Assembly: GCA_007695115.1 (NCBI GenBank)
Contig: REEK01000174.1
Coordinates: forward strand, 1-51,668
Length of the DNA: 51,668 nt
Reading direction: 5' to 3'
Source of the DNA: Sphaerobacteraceae bacterium
GTDB taxonomy: Bacteria > Chloroflexota > Chloroflexia > Thermomicrobiales > Thermomicrobiaceae
The notes under the pieces were generated by a model. That model did not search any database, was not told where the DNA came from, and worked only from the letters and a program-made list of their open reading frames with translations. Numbering within the stretch: the stretch's first letter is position 1; the number at the start of each line of letters is the position of its first letter. Positions 46,069-51,668 of the stretch are shown in pieces. Made by a program: the position numbers and the translations under genes.

Positions 46069-47151
46069 ATGGCCTACGATGTGACACTGATTCCCGGTGA
46101 CGGGATCGGTACTGAGGTTTCCGGCGCAGCGAGACGTGTTCTTGAAGCGACCGGATTGCAGTTCAACTGGGACATTCAGGAAGCTGGCGTTACTGCTCTC
46201 GAGAAACATGGCGACGTGCTGCCGGCGTCGGTTCTGGATTCGATTCGCAAGAACGGTATCGCCCTCAAGGGACCGCTGACGACGCCGATTGGTGAAGGCT
46301 TCCGCAGTGTCAACGTGGCGCTTCGGCATGAGCTGAACCTCTACGCAAACCTGCGCCCATCTCGCACCTATCAGGGTGTCCAGAGCACCTTCGACAACGT
46401 GGATCTCGTCATCGTTCGAGAGAACATGGAGGATCTCTACGCGGGCGTTGAGTTCGAGCAGGGTGGCGAAGACACCGCGGAGATTATCGCCGAGATCAAC
46501 AAGCGTTCAACCAAGCAGGTCTCGGAGTCAGCCGCGCTGACGATCAAGGCGATCACACCGGAGAACTCCCGCCGGATCGTCAAGTTTGCGTTCGATTACG
46601 CTAAGGAGAACGGCCGCAAGCTCGTGACGTCTGTCCACAAGGCAAACATCATGAAGCACACCGACGGCCTCTTCCTCGAAGTGTCGAAATCGGTCGCCAG
46701 CGAGTACCCGGATGTCGAGTTCAACGATCGCATCGTCGACAACATGTGTATGCAGCTGATGCAGAAGCCTGACCAGTACGACGTTCTGGTGATGCCGAAC
46801 CTGTATGGCGATATCGTGAGTGATCTGACCTCCGGTATGATCGGCGGTCTCGGTGTCGCCCCGAGCGCGAACATCGGTGAAAAGGGTGCCGTATTCGAGG
46901 CGATTCATGGCAGCGCCCCGAGCCACGCCGGGAAGAATGTCGCCAACCCGACGGCGATGATTCTCAGTGGCGTCATGATGCTGCGACATCTGAAGGAATT
47001 TGATGCCGCGCAGTCGGTCGATGATGCGGTTTCGAAGGTCATTGCCGAGGGCAAGAACGTGACCTACGATCTTCGTGCCGATCGCGACCAGTCCAAGGCG
47101 GCCAAGACCTCGGAGATGGCTGATGCCATCATCGCCGAGATGAAGAAGTAA
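46069..47151 (+). CDS. NAD-type isocitrate dehydrogenase (IDH/IMDH family)
   Basis: This 360-residue beta-decarboxylating dehydrogenase has VTLIPGDGIGTEVS, a substrate loop GEGFRSVNVALRHELNLYANLRP (typical of isocitrate rather than isopropylmalate enzymes), NMEDLYAGVEFEQG, SVHKANIMKHTDGLF and metal Asp residues in NMCMQLMQKPDQYDVLVMPNLYGDIVSDL. The C-terminal GAVFEAIHGSAPSHAGKNVANPTAMILS is also present. It would turn isocitrate into 2-oxoglutarate. Homoisocitrate dehydrogenase is a less likely alternative. A strong hairpin follows the stop. Confidence 0.93.
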   Translation: MAYDVTLIPGDGIGTEVSGAARRVLEATGLQFNWDIQEAGVTALEKHGDVLPASVLDSIRKNGIALKGPLTTPIGEGFRSVNVALRHELNLYANLRPSRTYQGVQSTFDNVDLVIVRENMEDLYAGVEFEQGGEDTAEIIAEINKRSTKQVSESAALTIKAITPENSRRIVKFAFDYAKENGRKLVTSVHKANIMKHTDGLFLEVSKSVASEYPDVEFNDRIVDNMCMQLMQKPDQYDVLVMPNLYGDIVSDLTSGMIGGLGVAPSANIGEKGAVFEAIHGSAPSHAGKNVANPTAMILSGVMMLRHLKEFDAAQSVDDAVSKVIAEGKNVTYDLRADRDQSKAAKTSEMADAIIAEMKK

Positions 47152-47192
47152 CCGTTCAGAACGCAGACTGACGCGACTTCGATAGCTGAAAC

Positions 47193-47227
47193 GAAACCCG
47201 GAAGGCTCCATAAGCCGCCCGGGTTTC
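47193..47227. terminator. Hairpin between isocitrate dehydrogenase and the convergent hydrolase
   Basis: GAAACCCG pairs with CGGGTTTC around a 19-nt loop that can pair further (GGCT/AGCC). The plus strand ends TTTCGTTGT and the minus strand GGTTTCGTTTCAG, so it could work on both strands. Confidence 0.6.
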
Positions 47228-47232
47228 GTTGT

Positions 47233-48150
47233 CTAGCGCAACGATCTGCTGAAGAACTCACTGATTCGCTTGCAGTATCCGGGGCGATCGGCGAAGTACG
47301 CTCCGCAATGTCCGGCCTCCTCCAGATACCAGGATTCGAAACCTTCTCCGGCGCGGTCTCGGATCGTCATTGCCTGGGAGAATGGCACGACCTGATCATC
47401 CTTCGGATGGATCTGCAAGAACGGTCTCGGTGCTATGTGTCCAACCGACAGGGCAGGGGAGAAATCGTCGATACGGTGGCCGTGCTTCTTGCGCAGCAGC
47501 GGATCGGCTGCTGCCAGAATCGGTGTCGGCCAGAGTCGAGTTCTTCGACGAGTGTGATGGCGCAGAATTTCACGCTGGGTGGCAAAGGCGCTGTCGGACA
47601 CTATCGCGCCGATCTGCGGATTCGATGCCGTGAGCATCAATGCCACCGAACCACCCATCGAGTACCCCAGCACGCCGATCGGTGCTTCGGGTAGCTCGGT
47701 GCTGATCCAGTCGACGGCGGCCTGGGCGTCGATGGTCTCGTTGTGGCCCATTGTCACCATTTCGCCGGGTGAACGTCCGCTGCCTCGGAAATCGACCAGC
47801 AGGATCTGGAAGCCGTCCCGGTGCAGGTTGGAGCTGATGCCCAGGAGTTCGGCTTTATGGCTGGCGAATCCGGTGAGCACCAGAATACAGGGAGCTGTCG
47901 GGTCATCCTGAGCAAGGTGCCAGGCTGAAATCTCGCTTCCGTCGACCGGAATCATCAGTTCGCGATACGGAATCTGAAACTCCCATGGAGTAAACGTGTA
48001 GTGGGCCGGACGTCGGGAACGGCGCGGCGCCGAAATTCGTGACGTGAGATAGGCGGAGATTCCTACGGTTCCAATTGCCGCGATACCTGCCGCTCCAGCA
48101 ACGCTGTAGAGGGCTCGGCGGAGAACTCGGGGAGGCCTGTTGGTGTCCAT
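47233..48150 (-). CDS. Membrane-anchored alpha/beta hydrolase
   Basis: This 305-residue protein has one N-terminal TM helix (about 12-33, AGAAGIAAIGTVGISAYL). The serine hydrolase domain shows LVLTGFASHKAE near 93, LLVDFRGSGRSPGE near 118, the nucleophile elbow GVLGYSMGGSVAL near 158, an acid in HPKDDQVVPF near 250 and the His in EEAGHCGAYF near 282. It resembles YqkD/FrsA-like cell-envelope esterases. The ATG at 48150 with GGAAG upstream is preferred to an in-frame start at 48228. The substrate is unknown. Confidence 0.87.
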   Translation of the reverse strand: MDTNRPPRVLRRALYSVAGAAGIAAIGTVGISAYLTSRISAPRRSRRPAHYTFTPWEFQIPYRELMIPVDGSEISAWHLAQDDPTAPCILVLTGFASHKAELLGISSNLHRDGFQILLVDFRGSGRSPGEMVTMGHNETIDAQAAVDWISTELPEAPIGVLGYSMGGSVALMLTASNPQIGAIVSDSAFATQREILRHHTRRRTRLWPTPILAAADPLLRKKHGHRIDDFSPALSVGHIAPRPFLQIHPKDDQVVPFSQAMTIRDRAGEGFESWYLEEAGHCGAYFADRPGYCKRISEFFSRSLR

Positions 48151-48243
48151 CTGTGCTACTTCCGATGTGAAATCGAGTGAGATCCAATAGGCAAGACGAG
48201 AATTCAGTTTGCCATTGAATTCTGACACACCTCGCCGGGCGCG

Positions 48244-48272
48244 TTGACAGCGCCGGCTCCGATTTCTATACT
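48244..48272 (+). promoter_or_regulatory. Consensus promoter for tRNA-Thr
   Basis: A perfect TTGACA (48244-48249) and TATACT (48267-48272) are separated by exactly 17 nt and lie 18 nt before the tRNA. This is one of the strongest promoters in the window, as expected for a stable RNA. Confidence 0.88.
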
Positions 48273-48289
48273 CTGTAATTGATTTGCGC

Positions 48290-48365
48290 GCCGGCGTAGC
48301 TCAATTGGCAGAGCAGCTGTTTTGTAAACAGCAGGTTGCGGGTTCGAGTCCCACCGTCGGCTCCA
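48290..48365 (+). tRNA. tRNA-Thr (anticodon TGT), CCA encoded
   Basis: Acceptor arm GCCGGCG pairs with CGTCGGC (one G-T). The anticodon stem-loop is CTGTT-TTGTAAA-CAG with anticodon TGT, and TCCA ends the gene. The T-stem GCGGG/CCCAC contains one C-A mismatch, unusual but not fatal. A strong terminator follows at 48396. Confidence 0.93.
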
Positions 48366-48395
48366 CTGAAATTCCATTCAACTGGCAACATGGAA

Positions 48396-48422
48396 CCTCT
48401 ACCAACCAATGGTAGGGGTTTT
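48396..48422 (+). terminator. Rho-independent terminator after tRNA-Thr
   Basis: CCTCTACCA and TGGTAGGGG form a 9-bp stem (one T-G pair) with loop ACCAA, followed by TTTT. It closes a short single-tRNA transcript. Confidence 0.85.
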
Positions 48423-48753
48423 CTGTCCCCTCTACCCACGCCGATACCTGCTCGGGATTCAGGCACCGTAGGCGAGCAAGGTTCTCATCCTGGTTCGGAG
48501 CATCCAACAAAACACGATCATTAGCGCACCCTGATCGGGCGGTGAAGTGTATCGGCACTGCTCGCGTCTGAGCTGTCTCTAGTCGTTCTGGTCCGGGAGG
48601 ATGAGAAAACAGTCACGGACAATGACTAGTTGCGACTGGCTGGCAATCGGTGTCGAACCCGGCACGAAACTTGCCGCTATCCGTTCAAGAGCAACAACAC
48701 AATCGCTCGGTTTCTCTCGCGAATTTCATTGATCTCAGGAATCGAGGAACGTT
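48423..48753. other. Intergenic region after tRNA-Thr
   Basis: About 330 nt without a gene I can support. A 43-codon ATG frame (48601-48732) directly follows GGGAGG with no spacer, so I do not call it. No repeat or further RNA gene is seen. Confidence 0.5.
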
Positions 48754-48960
48754 ATGGAACCTGATCGCACGCAGATCGCCGTCTGGTTCATGCTACCGGT
48801 GGTTGGACTGCTCCTCCTGATGCTCGCGATCGGTGCTCGAGGAGGAATATTCATCCTGCCGATCATCGGACTGTTTTTTCTGCTGTTCATTGTGCCTGTC
48901 TGGATCAGGCATGAACGAGAACAGCGGCGCACCCGATCCGACGAGAATCAGGAGTCCTGA
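48754..48960 (+). CDS. Small two-TM membrane protein
   Basis: This 68-residue protein has two TM helices (VWFMLPVVGLLLLMLAIGA and GIFILPIIGLFFLLFIVPVWI) and a basic, polar tail (RHEREQRRTRSDENQES) that should face the cytoplasm. GAGGAA lies about 6 nt before the ATG. No family is recognised. It sits alone between tRNA-Thr and a lipoprotein gene. Confidence 0.65.
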   Translation: MEPDRTQIAVWFMLPVVGLLLLMLAIGARGGIFILPIIGLFFLLFIVPVWIRHEREQRRTRSDENQES

Positions 48961-49362
48961 TCAGCGCTGGCCAACCCTCAGTGAATACTAACGGTTGATC
49001 GCGACACTGATCTCATAGCGACGGGACGTGCAAATTCAACCAGGTGACCGCGGAATCTCGAGACAACATTGATCGGTCTGTGGGGAGAAGTTCGTGGATC
49101 TCATCTACGATCTCGCTGACGGGGCACGCTCCGTCAAGGATTCCCTCGCCTTTGCGGGCATGAGGATCTGCGCAATTCCCTGTCTGGCTGTTGCAACCGA
49201 AAGGGGATGAGCGAACGCCGTGCTCCGACTTGCGTGCTAACGGTTTGATCCTGACAGTGTTTAGCAATTCAGAAGCCCCGATCGGCCAACTTGCCCCTGG
49301 CTTGTCAATGCGTTGCACCGTGTAGCGCGGATATTTCGATCAACTCTCACAATGGAGGCGTG
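48961..49362. other. Intergenic region before the lipoprotein gene
   Basis: About 400 nt without a supported gene. A 37-codon GTG frame near 49093-49206, preceded by GGGGAG, is too short and lacks any recognisable feature. No strong promoter or RNA structure is evident. Confidence 0.45.
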
Positions 49363-49935
49363 ATGCGCTGGATCTCGATCCTGATGCTTGCCGTGGTTCT
49401 TGCCGGGTGCGGTGGTGACGACGATGCCGAGAGCGTAAGCGCGGAGCCCGCGAGCACGAGTCCCGTGACGGCTGCAGCCACCGGGGAGCCTGCAGACTCT
49501 GACAATTCGGAAGCTGATAACTCAGGCAACGGTTCAACGTCAATCATCTACACCGGAGCCCATTCAGGGGAGATCAACGACGAGGGATCGTGCGGTGATG
49601 GTGCCAGTGGCGACGGGTTGGAGCTATTCACATCTCTGTACGACGAAGATCAAGACGTAACCTGGATGTTCAAGATTTCAATCCCGGCTTACGACGGTCC
49701 CGGACAGTACGAGGTTGGTCAATCACTCCTCGCCGATGGCACCGTGTCCTTCGATGACACATCCGTTACATTCAGCAACAATGCCGATGAAGGCTGGGGC
49801 TCGACGCTGGATCAGGGGGGTCTCGTCGTGGTCAATGCCGACGAGGTCTCCGGTACCGTTGAGGCGACACTCGTTGCCGAAGAAGGCTCGTCCGAAATTA
49901 ATGTCAGCGGCGCCTGGACCTGCACTAGCTCGTGA
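49363..49935 (+). CDS. Secreted lipoprotein of unknown function
   Basis: This 190-residue protein starts MRWISILMLAVVLAGC, a classic lipoprotein signal with Cys16 as the lipidation site. A Ser/Glu/Asp-rich linker of about 40 residues follows, then a beta-rich domain of about 130 residues (YTGAHSGEINDEGSCGDG, WMFKISIPAYDGPGQYEVG, ending INVSGAWTC). Two cysteines, near the start and end of that domain, could form a disulfide. No family is recognised. GGAGG lies 7 nt before the ATG at 49363; an upstream in-frame start would bury the signal and is rejected. Confidence 0.78.
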   Translation: MRWISILMLAVVLAGCGGDDDAESVSAEPASTSPVTAAATGEPADSDNSEADNSGNGSTSIIYTGAHSGEINDEGSCGDGASGDGLELFTSLYDEDQDVTWMFKISIPAYDGPGQYEVGQSLLADGTVSFDDTSVTFSNNADEGWGSTLDQGGLVVVNADEVSGTVEATLVAEEGSSEINVSGAWTCTSS

Positions 49936-49956
49936 CGCAGGTGGCCGCGCATCGCC

Positions 49957-51000
49957 CTAGAAGAACAACTTGGCGAGTTTCAGGATTCCCTGACTCCACG
50001 GGACTCTGTGTGTCACGCCGGATTTCTTCTCGAGTTCCTCGCGGTTGTTGACGTACCAGATGTAGTTCCGGATTAGCGCGTCTTTGTTGGAGTATTGCGG
50101 GTCGTATCCGAGAACGCGTTCGGCTTTCTCGATCGAGACGAAGGAATCTTTCCCTGCCGTCTCATAGACCCAGGCGTAGAGCGGTGAGAGCTTCAGCTTC
50201 TCCAGGACTCTCAGCATCGTGATGACGGGCGCTGCCGGCAACCCGATGATCCGCTTACCGTATCCTGCCTCGTCCAGCACTGCCTGGTAATCGTCCCGGA
50301 TCGTCCCGAACTCCCGGGCTCCGATATTGAAGGTGTCGTTCACGACGTCGCGCTCACCGTTGGCGGCGAGATAGATTGCCTCGCACAGGTCGTCGACATC
50401 GAGCAACTGGTAGCGGTTGTTGCCTGAACCGAGGATCGGGAAGTTCTTGCCACTGATCGCCCAGTCATAGAGAAGGGCGAAGACGCCGAGTCGCTCCGGG
50501 CCGATGAATGATTTCGGTCTCAGCACAGGAATCGTCAGATCACCCTGTCGATACTGCTCGCAGATCGCCTCTGCTTCGATTTTCGCTTCACCGTAGGGGC
50601 CGACGCCAACGAGTTGATCGGTTTCCATCAAAGGATGATGATCCGGAATGCCGTAGACAGCGGTCGACGAGACGTACACCACGCGTTCGATGTTGTGGGC
50701 CAGCGCCGCTTCGAGAACGTTGCGGGTTCCATCAATAGTCGTCGTCAGGATCTCGTCGCGGGTATAGAGCGGAAGTGCGGCAGCCGCATGGATGACAATG
50801 TCGACATTCTTGAGCGCGTCGTCAAGGGCGCTCCGGTCTCGCACGTCTGCGGTTATTGTGGTCACCTGGTTGAAGACGTCCTCGGAGAACGAATCGTCGA
50901 CATCGTATGACGTGACGGTATGTCCCTTCGACAGCAAATAGCGAGTCAAGCGAACACCGAGAAATCCGGTCCCGCCGGTAATCAGATAGTGCTGTCCCAC
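49957..51000 (-). CDS. NAD-dependent sugar epimerase/dehydratase (extended SDR)
   Basis: This 347-residue extended short-chain dehydrogenase has the NAD motif GGTGFLGVR (residues 9-17), an Asp at the end of strand beta2 (YDVDD), the catalytic Ser/Thr in VSSTAVYG near 112, and the YGEAK Tyr-Lys pair near 136. The C-terminal region ([24 protein letters not shown]) resembles UDP-glucose 4-epimerase and hydroxysteroid-type enzymes. The likely role is NDP-sugar conversion for the envelope. The start is GTG with GGAGG 4 nt upstream. It is divergent from tRNA-Tyr. Confidence 0.87.
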   Translation of the reverse strand: MGQHYLITGGTGFLGVRLTRYLLSKGHTVTSYDVDDSFSEDVFNQVTTITADVRDRSALDDALKNVDIVIHAAAALPLYTRDEILTTTIDGTRNVLEAALAHNIERVVYVSSTAVYGIPDHHPLMETDQLVGVGPYGEAKIEAEAICEQYRQGDLTIPVLRPKSFIGPERLGVFALLYDWAISGKNFPILGSGNNRYQLLDVDDLCEAIYLAANGERDVVNDTFNIGAREFGTIRDDYQAVLDEAGYGKRIIGLPAAPVITMLRVLEKLKLSPLYAWVYETAGKDSFVSIEKAERVLGYDPQYSNKDALIRNYIWYVNNREELEKKSGVTHRVPWSQGILKLAKLFF

Positions 51001-51341
51001 ATCACCTCCAGATAATCAGGAAACGCCAGAGTCCTGCGGCGTGATTTTCGACCCGGTCGAGTATAGCGTCTGAGGTCGCTGAGGACGAAATGCGGTTCTT
51101 TCAGGCAGCGGTATACGGGATTGGTCTGATTCTTAGCATGGAGACAGTCGGTTTGCTATACTCTCTGAGGTCAACTTCAGGTTGACCGCTACTGCGAACC
51201 CTGTACTTCAATTATTGGGTACACGGCGTTAGCGCACTCGTAGTAGACTCTGGCTGATGTCGATAAGCGCCGTTCTGGCGAGATCGTGTCTGTCGGCTTG
51301 AGAAGTTAGGATGCGCGACTACGTATCATAGTCGGCGTCTT
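51001..51341. other. Regulatory region between the epimerase gene and tRNA-Tyr
   Basis: This 341-nt region contains no ORF that I support. It includes a TATACT -10 box at 51157-51162 and a perfect hairpin just downstream at 51169-51187. No convincing -35 box is seen. Confidence 0.5.
51169..51187 (+). repeat. Perfect 7-bp inverted repeat next to a -10 box
   Basis: GGTCAAC-TTCAG-GTTGACC starts about 7 nt after TATACT (51157-51162), so it would lie at the very 5' end of a transcript heading toward tRNA-Tyr. It may be a stabilising hairpin or an operator. Confidence 0.5.
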
Positions 51342-51426
51342 GGGGAGTTACCCGAGCGGCCAAAGGGGCCTGGCTGTAAACCAGGTGCGTAATGCTTCGG
51401 GGGTTCGAATCCCTCACTCCCCACCA
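51342..51426 (+). tRNA. tRNA-Tyr (anticodon GTA), class II, CCA encoded
   Basis: Acceptor arm GGGGAGT pairs with ACTCCCC. The anticodon loop CTGTAAA gives GTA. A long variable arm (GTGCGTAATGCTTC) is typical for tRNA-Tyr, and ACCA ends the gene. It lies just ahead of tuf, a common bacterial arrangement. Confidence 0.95.
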
Positions 51427-51453
51427 GGCCTGTCAATCTTGATAGGCCTTTTT
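51426..51453 (+). terminator. Rho-independent terminator between tRNA-Tyr and tuf
   Basis: AGGCCTGTCAA and TTGATAGGCCT pair over 10-11 bp around a 2-4 nt loop and are followed by TTTTT. tuf must therefore have another promoter or depend on read-through. Confidence 0.88.
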
Positions 51454-51586
51454 ACATGCCGACTGGCAATCGACAACATGGCACAAGTCTTGATGGTGCG
51501 GCAGTGGCCGCGAAGCGAGAGTCGCGGAGTTCTGGTTTTGCCCGGTGCGTCCGGAGCAATCCGAAGCGTAATGGAGGAAGAAGTAC

Positions 51587-51668
51587 GTGGCAAAGAAGAC
51601 ATTTGAGCGGACAAAGCCGCACGTAAACATCGGGACGATCGGTCACGTCGACCACGGCAAGACGACGC
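51587..51668 (+). CDS. tuf: Elongation factor Tu (5' end only)
   Basis: The last 27 codons read [27 protein letters not shown], the start of EF-Tu including the complete P-loop GHVDHGKT. The GTG start has GGAGG 9-10 nt upstream. EF-Tu delivers aminoacyl-tRNAs to the ribosome. The rest lies beyond the window. Confidence 0.97.
   Translation, partial: MAKKTFERTKPHVNIGTIGHVDHGKTT

Noticed and set aside
48290-48365. tRNA-Thr as a possible pseudogene because of a C-A mismatch in the T-stem
   Set aside because: The rest of the fold, encoded CCA, consensus promoter and terminator all point to a working gene.
48601-48732. 43-codon ATG frame after tRNA-Thr, next to GGGAGG
   Set aside because: The ribosome-site-like sequence touches the ATG with no spacer, and the product has no recognisable feature.
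49093-49206. 37-codon GTG frame with GGGGAG upstream
   Set aside because: Too short, no homology visible, ordinary composition. It could be a chance frame.

Overview
This 51.7 kb window looks like ordinary chromosome from a Gram-positive-like or monoderm bacterium of about 57% GC. I see no phage, transposon or CRISPR array. The gene set suggests Chloroflexota, probably near Thermomicrobia/Sphaerobacter. The clues are an FhaA/FhaB pair with a VanW protein, an LprG-like lipoprotein with a 14-TM MFS pump, a long-form HisG behind a HisZ/HisS-like gene, a T-box in front of pheS, and many GTG starts. This placement is inference; no 16S gene is present.

Layout, left to right. 1-3339 (-): mfd, with its 3' end cut off by the window. 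3538-5728 (+): comEA, comEC and tRNA-Glu. 5989-8544 (-): an HDAC-family deacetylase and an M24 peptidase. 8935-11989 (+): a three-gene catabolic-looking cluster (beta-propeller lactonase, iron ADH/maleylacetate reductase-like, dienelactone hydrolase-like). 12020-14371: a membrane protein, an orphan response regulator and a CvpA-CAP fusion. 14452-18911 (+): sugar nucleotidyltransferase, prmA, rsmE, a PDZ/radical SAM/DUF512 protein and a DUF167 protein in one tight run. 18902-26050 (-): a glycosyltransferase, then (read right to left) a multi-TM protein and fhaA-fhaB-vanW-glycoside hydrolase, an envelope module behind a near-consensus promoter. 26117-29068: rpe (+), then an LprG-like lipoprotein and DHA2 MFS pump operon (-). 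29257-31671 (+): PP2C phosphatase, amidohydrolase, ruvA. 31680-35517 (-): hisZ/hisS-like, hisG and hisD with overlapping stop/start codons. 35796-37128 (+): PspC and two LiaI/LiaF-like membrane proteins. 37181-41056 (-): T-box leader, pheS, pheT. 41214-47151: eno, gpmI with an RNase H-like protein, a GNAT acetyltransferase and an NAD-type isocitrate dehydrogenase. 47233-51668: an alpha/beta hydrolase, tRNA-Thr, two small envelope genes, an epimerase, tRNA-Tyr and the start of tuf.

The most notable items are: the Phe-specific T-box riboswitch at 40780-41056 (-); the lipoprotein/MFS pair resembling mycobacterial lprG-p55; the fha-vanW-glycosidase operon, whose last protein carries two tandem copies of an aromatic FG[FY]P module; the pairing of a long HisG with a HisZ-like protein; and the CvpA-CAP fusion. 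I found no convincing completely new defence or mobile system. The best candidates for under-described biology are the envelope modules and the lactonase/reductase/hydrolase cluster.
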